DNA from: Thalassia testudinum
Taxonomy: Eukaryota > Streptophyta > Magnoliopsida > Alismatales > Hydrocharitaceae
Assembly (NCBI GenBank): GCA_037157565.1
Contig: JAZHRO010000062.1
Location: 1,302,001 to 1,366,000, forward strand
Direction of reading: 5' to 3'
Length of the DNA: 64,000 nucleotides
The position numbers and the translations under genes are program-made. The stretch's first letter is position 1. Each line of letters opens with the position of its first letter. The notes under the pieces are model-generated. The model had not been told where the DNA came from. It was given only the letters and a program-made list of their open reading frames with translations, and did no database searches. This document shows, piece after piece, positions 35,227-47,478 of the stretch.

Positions 35227-36320
35227 ATCTCATAGTCCCATGCGGAAACACTTTGGGGATAATGTAAGGCCCATCCCAATGTGATTTCAATTTTCCTGGA
35301 AACAACTTAAGTCTGGAATTGAAAAGCCAGACTTGTTGGTTGGGCTCAAATTTCTTTCTAAGGATATACTTATCATGCAAGACCTTAGTTCTCTCTTTAT
35401 AAGCTTGGGAGGTGTCATAAGCATCATTCCTCAGCTCCTCAAACTCAGTCAACTCCAGTAAACATGCTTTACCTGCTTGCTTTGAATCCATGTTGACACT
35501 TCGGATAGCCCAAAGTGCCCTATGTTGAAGTTCAACAGGTAAGTGGCACACTTTCCCATACACTATCCAGAAGGGAGACATACCAAAGGGGTTTTGTAGG
35601 CCGTTCGATAAGCCCATAAAGCATCATCGAGCTTTTGGGACTAGTCTTTTCTATTTGGCCTAACAGTCTCTTCTAAAATATTCTTGATCTCCCTATTTGA
35701 CGCTTCAACTTGGCCACTCATTTGAGGATGGTAAGGGGTAGCAATCTTGTGAGTTACTCCTAGACTCCTGAGTAACCGATTGAAGTGATGGTTCCGGAAA
35801 TGAGGTCCCCCATCACTTATAATCGTCTTGGGGCAACCAAAGCGAGATATGATATTGGCCTTTACAAATTTCAAGACCACAGAGAGGTCATTTGGAATGG
35901 CCTCTATCCACTTGGAGACATAATCCACTGTCACCAAGATATACTCAAATCCATGGGACGAAGGGAAGGGACCCATGAAGTCTATTCCCCAAACATCAAA
36001 AATTTCCATAAGTTGGATAGGGTGTTGGGGCATCTCATTCCGCTTTCCAATTGTTCAAGTCCGTTGACATCTAAGATAGGCCTTAACAAAGTTATGAGAA
36101 TCCTTAAATAAAGTAGGCCACCAAAAATCGGATTGGAGAACTTTAAAAGCTGTTTTCTTAGCACCAAAGTGTCATCCACAATGAAGCTCATGGCAATATC
36201 TCAACACATTCTGTTGCTCTTCTTCAGGCACACAACATCTGCAAACTTGGTCTTGTCCAATATGAAATAATTCTGGCTCTTCTTAATGAAAGAATCTGAC
36301 TTGGGAAATGAATCTCTTCC
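35227..36320 (-). pseudogene. Integrase of element B, frameshifted and split by E
   Basis: Read on -, remnants of the zinc finger lie at about 36190-36050 in shifted frames. The core runs from 36033: [21 protein letters not shown] and [12 protein letters not shown] keep the catalytic D, D and E. A few residues are deleted after WIEAIP. A TAG at 35641-35643 falls where homologs have the W of KDW. After a frameshift, the C-terminal domain is open from 35617 to the E junction (FPGKLKSHWDGPYII). The last 38 codons lie beyond E at 32456-32572. Confidence 0.88.
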
Positions 36321-36324
36321 GTTT

Positions 36325-37899
36325 CTACTCATCCCAAGAGCCAGGAGTTTCTCCAGTGACCAAGTAATTAACTGTATCCGCATACCAGGGTGAAGTCGAT
36401 GTTACCGCCATAAGGGTTTCATCGGGAAATGTCTCGCGGGTGTCTCCAGATGGAGAGTCATCAAGGGGAAGGCGAGATAGGTGGTCAGCCACTACATTTT
36501 CCACTCCTTTCTTTTCAGGAATTTCCAAGTCAAACTCTTGAAGGAGTAGAATCCACTTAATTAAATGTGGCTTAGAGTCCTTCTTGGTAATGAGATGTTT
36601 CGCTGCCGCATGATCAGTAAAAATGACCACCTTGGATTCAAGAAGATAAGACCTAAACTTCTCCAGAGCAAAAACTACAAGTAACTCCTTTTCAGTGACT
36701 GTGTAGTTTTGTTGTGGTTCAGTTAAAGTCTTGCTGGCATAGTGCAGCACATGTGGTCTTCCCTCAACATTTTGTCCAAGGATTGTTCCCACTACGTAAT
36801 CCGAAGCATCACACATAAGCTCAAATGGGAGTGTCCAATTTGAAGGTTGGAGAATAGGCACAAAGGTCAAGGCCTCCTTCAGCATATGAAAAGCCTCGGC
36901 ACACTTTGAATCAAAATCGAAGGAAGATTCCTTCGTCAATAAGTCATAAAGTGGCCTAGAAATTTTGCTGAAATTCTTAATGAATCGCCTATAAAAGCTT
37001 TCATGGCCCAGAAAGAATCTAATCTGTTTGACATTCGTGGGCAATGGGAGTTTGGAAATAGAATCAACCTTAGCATTATCTACTTCCAAGCCCCTTTCAG
37101 ACAAAACATGCCCAAGTACAATGCCTTTCAGTACCATGAAGTGGCTTTTCTCCCAGCTGAGGACTAAACCAGTCTCTTTACATCTCTTCAGCACATTTTC
37201 TAAGTGTAGGAGACACTGGCTGAAAGACGAGCCGTAAATGGAGAAGTCATCCATAAAAACCTCGATGCACTCATCAATCATGTTCGAGAAAATGGACATC
37301 ATACACCGCTAGAAGATTGCTGGTGCATTACATAATCCAAACGGCATACGCCTGAATGAAAAAGTACCGTAGGGACTAGTAAAAGTTGTCTTATCTTGGT
37401 CATCGTGGAAGACTGCAACCTGGTTATATCCAGGATATCTGTCTAAAAAGCAGAAATACTTGTTCCCTGCCAATCTCTCCAGGATTTGATCAATAAAGGG
37501 CAAGGGAAAGTGATCCTTCTGGGTAGCGGTGTTCAGTTTGTAGTAGTCAATGCAGACCCTCCAGCCAGTGGAGGGTCTGATCACCACTTGTTCACCCTAG
37601 TCATTTGTTTTTACCGTGAAGCCTGCCTTCTTTTGCACCACATGGATTGGACTAACCCATTTGCTATCTGCGATAGGATAAATGATCCTAGCGTCAAACC
37701 ACTTTAAAATCTCCTTTTTAACCACCTCCCTCATGTTGGGGTTAAGACGTCTTTGCATGTCTCGAAATGGTCTGACGGAATCATCAGTATAAATGTGATG
37801 CATGTAGAGTGTAGAGTCTATACCCTCAATATCAGCAATCGTCCAAACTATGGCTTCCTTGTGCCTTGATAAACAGTCTAGCAAGGCTCCCTCTTGCAC
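36325..37899 (-). pseudogene. Reverse transcriptase and RNase H of element B
   Basis: On -, 37899-37309 reads MQRRLNPNMREVVKKE, VSPIHVVQKKAG, WRVCIDYYKLN (usually YRRLN), KYFCFLDRY and FRRMPFGLCNAPAIF. A 325-codon open stretch from 37302 starts just after and contains the intact [12 protein letters not shown], the connection domain and RNase H ([29 protein letters not shown]). It ends in a spacer shared with D. These blocks are in one frame with stops between them, so decay is mostly by nonsense changes. Confidence 0.9.
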
Positions 37900-38739
37900 T
37901 TCAAATAGTGTAGATGAGATGATTACAGGGAGCGTATCATTTGGCCCAAGGAATACATACTTGAGAGAGTCTGGGAAGGTTTCAATTCAAGGTCAGGGGC
38001 TTGTATGGTTGAGGGTTTCATAATAGAAGTCCCCATCTTAGGTAGCTGATGTACCTTAGGTAGGTATGATGGGGAAAGAGACTCAATAGAAACTCCAAGA
38101 AATTCCTCAAGTTCTAGTACATCCCCTTCAGATTCCTCCAAGAGATGGGAATGCTCATTTAGCATGACATGCAGAAGGGGGTCATCACATAAAATTGCAG
38201 GAGTTGTCACTTCAATCAGATCATCTACCACCTCAACTTGGGAACAATCCTCAAATCCAGCTTGTTTATAAGCATCAAACACATTAAGCCAAATTTTCCT
38301 GTTCCCAAAGCCCATTTTTAACACCCCAGTGTGACAATTAATTGAAGCATTTGAGTCGCAAGAAAAGGGCAGCCCAAGATGATGGAGGGCTTGGTTGGTT
38401 TGTTGGTAGGGTCAGTGTTTAGTACTAGACAGTCAACAGGGAAGAAGAAATCCTCCACTCTCATGAGGACATCTTCCAGCAGGCCCTGTGGTGTCTTCAA
38501 AGAACGGTCTGCAACTTGGAAAATTACAGGAGAAGGCTTCAGATTGCCTCCTCCAAGTTGTTCATATACATAGCTTGGAAGGATGTTTACCCCCTCACCC
38601 AGATCAAGAGAACCTCGTCTATATGTAGGTCGCCAACGACCACCAAGATGTATAGGGCTCCTGGGTCCTTAAGTTTCAGGGGTGTCCCATGTTGTATAAT
38701 TGAGCTAACAGAATCAGGCAGGATAACCTTTGATTGGAC
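37900..38739 (-). pseudogene. Aspartic protease and protease-RT spacer of element B
   Basis: On -, the protease covers about 38735-38320. The active-site region would read LDLGEGVNILPS but needs one lost base restored near 38615, so the site is frameshifted and the usual Ala is Glu. It continues GGGNLKPSPVI then VEDFFFPVDCLVLNTD. A further shift near 38320 leads to the Glu/Leu-rich spacer (KMGFGNRKIWLNVFDAYKQ) that precedes RT. Non-functional. Confidence 0.85.
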
Positions 38740-39735
38740 CTATTTCCTTGATTGTTGCTTTTTCGTGCACAGGTCCTTTAGAAAGTAGGCAAAAGACAGA
38801 ATCTGCCTGTTAGCTTCAAGCAAGGGCAGGTTAATCTGCACTTGTTTGAAAGTCTCCATGATTTCTTCCATCCTATCATTGGCTCCAGATGAGCCAGCAG
38901 AAGTCTGCCCAGAGTCAGATAAGCACTCTAGAAAGGGCACTCTTATTCTCTGGGTGGATGGGTTGTAGTGTCGGGTAAGTGGGGGAACGGGGAGAACCTC
39001 TTCCGATGAGGTGATTTCAAGCGGAGAATAGTTGGGCGACTCTTCTCTGGTGGGGGCAAAAGTTAGAGTGGATGGGTTTTTAGAAGGTGGGACTATAGGA
39101 GCATCATGTTTGGAAATTTCTTTCCCACTCCTTAGAATAGTCACCACCTAGGCTTGCTCCCTAAAAATAATCCCTTTCCCTTTAGGGTTCTCCTCAGATG
39201 AACTGGGAAGCTTCCCAGTCTCCCTTTTGCTCATGGCCTCGACAAGGTGTCCAATTTGTCATTTCACCTCATTGATTGCCTTGTCATGAGATTGGATGAT
39301 CATGCTTTGATTCTCCTGCATGGCCTTCAGTATGGCCTTAAGCTCATCCATCTTAGAAGTCTTGGATGGTTGGGAGGGAATAGGAGGTTGATTATACTAT
39401 TGAGTATGAAAGGGTTGGGGTTTGTAATTCCCTGAATTAGAGACATTCCCCTGTCTCCATGAAAAATTAGGGTGATTCCTCCATCCCTCGTTATAGGTGT
39501 TGGAAAAAGGGTCATTATGAGGTCTGGGATGGAACCCTTCGGCGACATTTAGGTTCGCCTGTACAAGGTCAGGGAATTGGGAGGCCAAATGACAATCCAC
39601 AGTAGCATGCGTATTGCCTTGGCAAATGGAGCATTCAGAAGCTTGGGAAGTGGAGGCATTTGGCGTGAGTTGGCTAGGGTTTGACATAGGCCTTTCTATA
39701 TTTTGGTTCAACAATTGAATCTGAAAGGCTAAATT
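38740..39735 (-). pseudogene. Nucleocapsid and linker of element B
   Basis: On -, 39714-39397 carries a perfect CCHC zinc knuckle, CSICQGNTHATVDC (C-X2-C-X4-H-X4-C), for RNA binding, then NEGWRNHPNFSWRQ. After a TAG the linker continues, with QIGHLVEAMSK, GKLPSSSEENPKGKG and, from 39147, a Pro/Ser-rich spacer ending LKDLCTKKQQSRK. All pieces are in the same frame as gag upstream, interrupted by TAG and TAA codons. Confidence 0.87.
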
Positions 39736-40569
39736 CTAGGTATCCCTAGCCTCATTTGCCTCAATCTTTCGTTGCATAAGAGTGGGTTTCCTCTCCAAAT
39801 AGGTAGAATTTAGGTGGATAGAATTCTCACTCAAGGTCTCAAAAAGATCCCCAGCCTCATCTTCAGTTTTTGTGAGAAAGGTTCCTGTACAGGTACCATC
39901 CACTATTTGCCCGTGCTTGTCATTTAATCCAGTGTAGAACCTTTCTACAAGTTGCCATCTTGGCACTTGGTGATGGGGACATAAGTGTAACAAATCTTTG
40001 AAGCGCTCCCATGCATCATGAAATTGTTCTCCAGCTTGTTGAGCAAAACCTATGATTTCCCTCCTATAGTGATTAGTCTTGCTCATAGGGAAGCATTTTT
40101 TCAAAAACTCTCCCTTAAAGGCATCCCAAGTATCCACTCTACCATCTAGAGTGTTGTACCAATGCTTCGCCTTATCCTTGAGGGAGAAAGGGAAGAGGGT
40201 TCGCATTTGGGCATCATCAGTAACACCCTGCAATCTCACCGTGGAACAGACCTCGGTGAATTCCTCCAGATGCTTGTAGGGGTCCTCCCTAGAAGTACCA
40301 TAGAATGAGAGCAACAAAGATATGGTACTACTCTTTATTTCATATGGATTATTCCCCCCAAGTTTTCTCAGTGTATGACCAGGTTGGTTGGTAGGGATAA
40401 AATAGTCTCTCAACGAACGTTGATTCTCCACAATTCTATTTTCACCTTCCTCGGCCATCTCTCTTCTCTCTTGGTTGACTTTCCTAAGGATTCTTTTAGG
40501 TTCTGAATTAAACACAAGTTGTCTCCTCAGAGACCTCCTACCTAGCATACCCAAACAATACAAACACAA
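39736..40569 (-). pseudogene. gag: gag of element B (best-preserved gag of the H/B/D type)
   Basis: 277 codons are open on -. The likely start is the second Met (MLGRRSLR), seven residues in, because that N-terminus is shared with A and C; MAEEGEN is another candidate. The capsid region shows QRSLRDYFIPTNQPGHTLRK, DPYKHLEEFTEVCSTVRLQG, SLKDKAKHWYNTL and CPHHQVPRWQLVERFYTGL. A TAG at 39736-39738 ends it in the helix before the zinc knuckle, which continues in the same frame. Only this stop separates gag from nucleocapsid. Confidence 0.9.
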
Positions 40570-41811
40570 ACTTTTATGTCTTTAATCAATTAAGGCCTTT
40601 GAGATTTTAGTCTAGTTTTAGGTGACAATACAAATTGCCCAATCAATTACGTGCCTATTGTCGACCTACGAAATGCCTTAATGAATACCTAATTGGAACT
40701 TAGGTGCTCTGCCCTAAAGTTCAAATGGTGAAGTACTCTAAGGATGGAAGATCGAGGGATGCAAGTAGGCCTAAGCCTTCCTTTGAAGTTGTGCTTTCGC
40801 AGTGCTTCTTAACTACCATTAAAAATCCGTGATAGGGTATCCCCCTCCTTGGAGTTACAAAACTTTTGAACTTAAGTTTCAAGCACTTTGGTATCCAATG
40901 GTAAGAGAGTTCTTTCTTAGCAGGTCAAAACCTAGGAGTGTCTAATTATGTGGTTTAGTGCGCAGTCATGCACGTGAGCATTCACCGTAGAAGTTTGAAT
41001 TTGAATTTTGAACCGCAGCACAATGTCTCAAATCAACTCCTTGGGTTTTATTGTGTTCCTCCTTTACTTAGTCCTTTTCAGAAATTTAATGTGACCACTT
41101 GTTAAATCATTTCAAGACATATTATGTGGTCTAGGAATTAAGTCCAAATGCAAATGCGTGATCAAGATATGGATGCAAAGAGGATGCATACCTTACTTCT
41201 AGCAATCAGCGATGCGAGAATGCTTGCAATGCAGAAAATAAATCTACAGGCTGCTCATACACACCTGAATGATTTGTCCTAGGGGCAAGCAGCTCGTGTT
41301 TTATTTTTTTTTGTTTTTTTAACTACTTATGCATAAATATTATCAATCCACAAAAGAGAAGAAAAGCCTAAGTCTAAAGAAATGGGAATAGGCTCCCGAA
41401 AAATTACCCAACAAGGGCCTAAAACAAGGTCGAGGAACAAACCCCTAAAAATGTACCCCAAAAGAAGGGTTTCAAACCAAATGTATTTGCAAGAAAATAA
41501 AGAAAAGTAAAGTTCTAAAACCTAAATTCTATCTATTGAAAAATCGACGGAGATGAAGATGATCACTCTGGATGTCCTCCTCCCAATTGGTGACAACAAG
41601 GTTCACCAATGTTCAAGCTCCTCCTCGTAGATACGAAGCTTGGTCTCTCCTCCAATCAGTAGAAACAAGGTTGACCTCAGTGTCGTTGAGGCTGGTGCAT
41701 CAACTTGTCTCAGAATACAGGTACCTCGCACCAAACAGATAATCAAATTAAAATATGCATCAACTAAAATGTGAACAAATAGATAAATGCGAATTTAACA
41801 AGCTTGTTTCC
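40570..41811 (-). other. 5' untranslated leader of element B
   Basis: 1.24 kb non-coding. The - strand block at about 40865-40740 matches the H leader at 753-845 and D at 21561-21655. A T-rich/A-rich stretch lies at 41300-41330. Leader sequence nearer the PBS resembles the first 450 bases of the window, which is how the position of the missing H LTR was estimated. Confidence 0.75.
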
Positions 41812-41829
41812 TCCCCGGCGATGGCATCA
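41812..41829 (-). promoter_or_regulatory. Primer-binding site of element B
   Basis: On - it reads TGATGCCATCGCCGGGGA, two bases from the LTR. It matches the tRNA-Asp-type site at 14 of 18 positions, all four differences being transitions. Confidence 0.78.
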
Positions 41830-41831
41830 TT

Positions 41832-43529
41832 TGATGGATCGATTTTCGCTTTCTGAAATGATGATTAAGATAATTTGTTGTTGTATTTCCAAGTGGTGGA
41901 AAATCGACTAATTAAAATAATTAAAATAACCACTCGATTAGGAGTGGGCTGTGTCCACATGGAGGCAATGACCTCTTTAAACTCGCAAGGGTCAAAAATC
42001 GATGTTCACTATTAATTTTGTCAAGAAACCGAGTCAAAATCACTTTTAGATTAGGTAAACTATAAGCGCTAATGCTTAAATAGCAATTTTGCACAACTGA
42101 AGGATATATTTTGCAATGTAGCATAATAAAATAGTAATAAAATTTCACACTGGCACTAAATGTAATAACTAATACCCTCTTCAGTGTAGCAAAATAGGGG
42201 AAATTCTTCCCCTTGCTTGCCTATGGAGGAGAGGCGAAGGCTAGAGGGGAGAGCTCGCCGGAGGTAGCCCTGTCCAGGCCTCACCCGGCGGTGGTGGTAG
42301 TGTGGCGGATGGTGGCTGCTGGTCGCATGGCAGAGCAAGGAAAGGTAGTGGGTTGCGCTTCTTCCTATTGGGGAGTGTTGTGCGGAGAGGAGCGGGGTTC
42401 TCGCTGGTTGCTAGCAGGACACGAGCACATAGAGGGTTGAAGAATTGAGCACCCATGCTGCTGCTGTGCGTGCAACAGGCACGTGTGTGTGCGCGCAGCT
42501 CCTGGAGGATGTGCGGGCACGCACACAAGATGCTGGAGGACACGCTGCAGGCCATGGCTACTGCACGCGAAGGTGCGTGTGAGTTGCTGCAGCTGCAGCT
42601 GTTGTGCGAGAAGGCGATGTGCGTCGAAGGGAGCTGCTGAAGGTGGCGTGTGGTGGGCGCCTGCTGCTACGTGTGAGACAGCACGAGGGGCTGGTGGCGC
42701 GAGGGAGAGGTTGTCGCACGCTGGTTGGATGTACGTGCAGCTGTTGGCAGGTGGTGATGTTGGGTTCTCTTGAGAATAGTGGAAGGAGATGAAGAAGGAG
42801 AAGTGAAGGTGGTGCGGGTGGATCTTCAAACGTCTGGGAATGTTCCTAGATGTCCTAAATGTGTGGAGGGGTGGCTACTGGTGCGTGGCTATGGTGGTGG
42901 TGATGGTGGTGGTGCACGTTATTGTTGCAGCGTGGAGGGATGTGCACACTGAGGTGCTCACGGTGGTGCAGCTGCTCCGATTTAGCGAAGCGTCCTGTCA
43001 CGACGCATGCCTACGATGGTGGAGTAGATTGCCGCAGTCAAGGCTGGTGGTGGTGGAGCAGATGAGAAACTATTCTTTACATAGTAGGGAATGGGTGGAG
43101 GCCTGCCGGTGATGGTGCGGCCGGAGTCTTCTTCTATGGTTGCAGGAACATGGAGAAGAGGGAGCAACATGGAGAAGAGGAAGCGACGATGATGTGCAGG
43201 ATCCACTCTCCTCAGCCATTAAGGTGTGCATTCAGTATTGGGAGGCCATTGATGTAGAGAAGAAAATAAAAAATAAAATGATTATTGGGTTATTTATATG
43301 TAAGACCTTAACTTCTATGTTAAATCCAAAACACTATATGTAATGCAACCTATTTCAATGCATGATATTCTACATAAATTCTAAATGATATTATCAATGC
43401 GTGTAATGCATGAAATAGCTAATTTTATGTTATCCTATTTACATATTAATGTATGCTATATAAATGTACATGTTAACTTAATGTCTAGGCATTAAAATAC
43501 AAAATTAGTCCACAAATATGGGCTCATCA
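41832..43529 (-). repeat. 5' LTR of element B
   Basis: 1698 bp, partner of 3217-4884 with about 8-9% difference over the first 350 bp. The + strand starts TGATGGATCG and ends GGGCTCATCA, next to the GTGGG duplication. The same GC-rich core and AT-rich end are present. Confidence 0.92.
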
Positions 43530-43557
43530 GTGGGCTTTTAAAAGATGTCCTGGTGAA
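43530..43557 (+). mobile_element. Element H, second piece: 28 bp between B and C
   Basis: This is the only H sequence between the two large insertions. It comprises the B duplication GTGGG (43530-43534), 18 bp of protease codons, and the C duplication GTGAA (43553-43557; partner GTGAG at 59515-59519). Read with the flanking pieces it encodes the GLLxDVLV part of the protease, seen whole in D near 24055-24085. Confidence 0.9.
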
Positions 43558-44963
43558 TGACGTGAGCGTGACGCGTGTTTTTAGAAGAGTTGTTATAGCT
43601 TGCGCTCGCAACGTCGGTTTTAAAATGAAGGAATGGACGTGAATTCGAGTGTTGATCTCAGGGGGGCATGAAAATCGGATTTTTCTCATCACTTATTGTC
43701 ATGGAAATAGCAGGTTTTTGCTTGCAAAAAGTCGTAGGTGAAAAGCGAGTGAGAGAGAGAGAATAGGGTTAGGATTCTTTTCATTCACAGCATGCAACTC
43801 AAACATAAAAGAGAGCAAGCAATTGAATAGAAAACAACTTCATTTGACATGCAACTTTAGTTCATAATTACAACACTAGATGAATGCTTGAACATAAGTA
43901 AAGTAAAGCTTAAGATAAAGAAGGAAAGAGAGAGAGAGAAGACGGCGAGGCCGCCACGGCGGTGGAGGGGGGCTCCGTCGGTGGCTCGTCGTCTCCAGTA
44001 ATTACAAAGGGAGCTAATGGTAGCTAGGAGGGGGTAGAATACTTGCAAGTGGAGTGAATGCCTCCCATGGGTGGTTGGAAGGGGTTTAAATAGGAAGAAG
44101 GGCTTTCCAAATGAAGAAGGGGTTTTAGCAACGTTCGGGACGTCGCTAAAACCCTTCCCAAAGAGTTGGTGAAGGCCCCTGGCCTTCGGTCGCTCACGCG
44201 CGTCGGTTCTTCTTCGTGTCTGATCTGCGTGCGCACGTCGTAAGCCGCCCGATCGAAGATCGGACGGCTGAGATCCCGCGAAGTGCGCACTCGCAGATCG
44301 CTGCTGAGGCAAGCGCATCTCCACGTTATCGCGCACGTGAGCTTCCGCACGCATCTGTTGCGTCGCGCGGCTCCATCTGCGTCGTTCGCTGCCGATCGGG
44401 CGGTCGAATTCGCACATGCCTCAAATCACGTAGAAAGTGGGGAGCGGAGGGCGTTTTGAACCCGCGCCCCTCTCTGCGAGGTTGAAGCGCCGGCTACTGC
44501 GTTGTCGCAGCGGATTGTCGGGCGAGCATCGGGCGCACGGGCGTTCTTAGTCGTTCGATCGAAGATCGACAGCTGAGATTCATCCTCCAGGTGAAGGTGG
44601 AAGTGGGCGGCAGCCTTGATGCAATGGTCGGGCACCACATGGTGTGCCGTGGGTTGTTGATCATCAGATCAACGGTCAGAACTTTTTGGGCCCATTGCAG
44701 GAGCTCCGGATGTCGGATTTAGCCGATTTCGAGTCCACTAGACTCCGTTCGTCGCTCTGAATCCATCCATGCGGTCCGATTGCTCATCTGCGGCCTATTT
44801 TGTCACGTACTTATACAAATGGCCATTAATACTATTTTATAAGCAATCTTGATGTATGATGCATGCAATGCTCCCATTCTATTTATGATGTGTTATCTGT
44901 ATATTTTGTTCTTAAGATGGACCCCAATTAATAGAATTATCACCTCAAGATGCAGTGTTATCA
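43558..44963 (-). repeat. 3' LTR of element C
   Basis: 1406 bp, partner of 58103-59514. On - it starts TGATAACACTGC and ends CACGTCA. It contains two ATCGAAGATCG...GGCTGAGAT repeats (44251-44274 and about 44555-44579) and a tRNA-like unit (44448-44511). TATTTAAA on - (44092-44085) is a possible TATA box. The long - frame at 43857-44417 is compositional. Confidence 0.92.
44448..44511 (-). other. tRNA-like module in 3' LTR of C
   Basis: On -, CAACGCAGTAG (A-box-like) is followed 42 bp later by GGTTCAAAACG (B-box-like). The layout matches the unit in LTR F and in the other C LTR. The sequence between, with CTTCAACCTCGCAGAGAGG, resembles a tRNA anticodon/variable region. It is not a functional tRNA. 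Confidence 0.45.
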
Positions 44964-46290
44964 TACCCCCATGCTTACCCCTTGCTAGTCCCTAGCAAGG
45001 TTTATTCTAGCCCTTATTTCCAGTCAGAATTTAAGAAGTAACTACTTAGACACTTCGTTACTTGTCAATAGGAGGAAATATACTAAGATCTTAATCTACA
45101 AAGATTTAGCAGTGCCCAGGTGCCTGCCAAAATATGAATCGCCTGAATCCTTGCTTTAATGTATGTAAATACATATATCTTTTTCTTATTTTTAGATTTT
45201 TTTGGAGTTAAGAGTGTGTTGGTAGCTTTTTACGGCTACCCAACCCACTCGAAAGTCGGACAAAACTCTAAGTGCTAAGCATCTTGATGTGAAGATTGTG
45301 ATAGACTCACTCAACAGTAATTTACATAGACTTGGGGTTTCTACGCCCCTAGGTGACCGGAGGAGGAAGTGTTTTGCCTGAAGTTGTATTTGTTCGATTG
45401 GTAGCTTTCTCCCTACGTTTGTTTTAATTGCGGTCAACACAAGGATTTTTCCAGTGTGTATCTCCCCGGCTTGCTCTACTTCCTCGCTTCTTCCTTATGT
45501 GTTTTGGTTCTTTTTGTGTATTTACTGAGCTGGGCTTTGGACAACCGACCAATGGGCAGTTACCCACAATCACTTGCCAACCATACTCATGAGGTGAAGT
45601 GTGGCTTATTTTGTTCTCTTTTTTCTCCTTTTTTTTTTTGGTAGGTGGCTTCCCTGATCTCAAATTTACCTAGAGGCAATGAAGAAGAGGTGGTCCTGTG
45701 GCTGGGCTCTGGACAGCCTGCCAATGGGCTGTTACCCATGACTACTTGCCAGCCATACCACCCTAGAGAGTTCATTAGCTACACAATTCCTGTCAGAATC
45801 TCCGAGGAGTAAGTCTATGCAAGAATGTGTGCTGATGCTTAGACTAAAAGTCCTTCTGATTTAGAGGGTGAGTTATTAAGTCGTATACTTATCACCTTAT
45901 TTAGTTAGTGGATTAGAGTAGCTTAAGGTTGCAAGGATTGGAAGCTAAATCCATATTTTAATGGACACCAGGGCTGATTAAGCCTGAAGGCCTGAAAAGT
46001 CTAAGTGTTTAAGTTCTTTCCGTATTATTTCCCACTATTGACAAATTTCTAATGCCTAAGTTTTTCTTCCTAAATTCATTTTTTATATATATATTTATTC
46101 TATTCAAACTGATTAAATGAGCTCAGGATCATGCAAGTTACCACCCCCTCATGCTTAAGTTGGACAATGCCCTTATTGGCAAATACATGGATGCAACAGG
46201 GGTTCGAAAAGATATTACCTGAGTGACGTAGAATACCTGATCAGTTTGAATCTTTTGGGTTGCCTCCCAGGAAGCACTAAGTTTAACGCC
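44964..46290 (-). other. 3' untranslated region of element C with two polypurine tracts
   Basis: On - the LTR-adjacent tract reads GGTAAGCATGGGGGTA (44979-44964). An internal, weaker copy, CTTAAGCATGAGGGGG, lies at about 46141-46158. A GGCGTTAAACTTAGTGCTT block followed by GGGAGGC is at 46262-46290 just after the integrase, like A at 15321-15349. No env-like frame is seen. A short T-rich run is at 45625-45640. Confidence 0.75.
45529..45765 (-). repeat. Two imperfect 165-bp-spaced repeats in C 3' untranslated region
   Basis: GAGCTGGGCTTTGGACAACC...GTTACCCAC...CTTGCCA at about 45529-45590 recurs at about 45694-45755 as GGCTGGGCTCTGGACAGCC...GTTACCCAT...CTTGCCA. On - each contains a CATGGGTAACxGCCCATTGG-like core. 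They echo the CCATGGG modules of A and B. Confidence 0.65.
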
Positions 46291-47478
46291 TCCAGTTGGG
46301 CGGTGCTTCGTGTCATCCCTGAATGAGGGTGACACTCTCTTTAGGGGGAACCTGTGCTAGGAAGTGTTTCAATCTTTGGCCATTAACTGTAAAAGTATGC
46401 CCAATGTTCGGGTCAAAGATTTCAACCGCCCCATTGGAGTGGGGCTTGACCACCCTAAATGGTCCTGTCCACTTGGACCTGAGCTTCCCTGCAAAGAGTT
46501 TTAGGCGGGCATCGAAAAGCCAGACTTGCTGGTTAGGCTCAAAGGTCTTCTATGGATGAGTCGGTCATGGACGGCTTTCATTTTCTCTTTATACAGTCGA
46601 CTGTTGTCAAAGGCGTCTAGATGAATTTCTTCAAGCTCAAAGAGTTGGAGCGTCCTCTGCGCACCGGCTAATTAGGAATCCATGTTACATTGCTTGACAG
46701 CCCAGTAAACCTGGTGTTCCAATTCCACAGGAAGGTGGCAGGCTTTACCAAAGACCAGGCGATAATGTGACATGCCTATCGAGGTCTTGAAAGCGGTCCT
46801 ATATACCCACAAGGCATCATCCAGTAGTGTGGACCAGTCTTTCCTGTCAGGTCTCACAGTCTTCTGTAGAATATTCTTGATTTGTCTATTTGAGACCTCA
46901 GTCTGCCCATTTGTTTGTAGATGATATGGGGTAACAATGCGATGGTTAACCCTGTATTTTCTAAGTAGGGCACGGAATTGGGAGTGAATAGAATAACTTC
47001 CACCATCACTGATCATGGCCTTTAGTATTCCAAACTGGGAAAAGATGTTCTGCTTAACAAAGTTCATGACAGTCTTATGATCGCATCGGTGGGTGGCGAT
47101 GGCTTCAATCCATTTAGAAACATAGTCTACCGAGACTAGGATGTACTCAAAGCCGTTGGATGGTGGAAATGGGCCCATAAAATCAATACCCTAAATATCG
47201 AAGATCTCGACAATCAAAATGGGCTGGAGGGGCATCATATCTTTTTTGGTCATGGTCCCCAGTGTTTGGCAGCGTGATCTTGTCTTGGCAAAGTTGTGTG
47301 CATCCTTAAATAAGGAAGGCCAATAAAATCCGGACTGCAGGACCTTCGCAGCTATTTTCTTTCCTGAGAAGTGGCCACCACAAGCTTGGACATGACAAAA
47401 AGGTAGCACACTCTGAACTTCGTCCTCAGGGATACACCTCCTGATGATCTGGTCGTCACAGAGGCGAAACAACATGGG
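46291..47478 (-). pseudogene. Integrase of element C, broken
   Basis: On -, the zinc finger is in 47475-47191: CHVQACGGHFSGKK and the cysteine pair. A TAG replaces W in the FDIWGID motif at about 47190, just before [12 protein letters not shown]. The core (47178-46672) has ISDGG and [11 protein letters not shown], so the D,D,E residues are kept. The C-terminal part after 46670 is frameshifted but [14 protein letters not shown] remnants run to about 46500. Stop and shifts make it non-functional. Confidence 0.88.

Larger units (their letters stand above)
3217..43529 (-). mobile_element. Element B: Athila-type retrotransposon inserted in H, itself invaded by A, D and E
   Basis: B is a full-length element on the - strand. 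Its 5' LTR is 41832-43529, its 3' LTR 3217-4884, the PBS 41812-41829, gag near 40.5 kb, and pol runs down to 32456. Removing A, D and E leaves about 11.4 kb, a normal size for this group. Flanks are GCGGG and GTGGG. The two LTRs differ by about 8-9% over the first 350 bp by eye, the highest value of the four pairs, which fits B being older than A and D inside it. Reading frames carry stops and frameshifts. Confidence 0.92.

Noticed and set aside
43857..44417. 186-codon frame on - in the LTR of C
   Set aside because: The partner LTR (58563-58904) has only a shorter, altered version, there is no recognisable domain, and the tRNA-like unit and repeats explain the sequence better.
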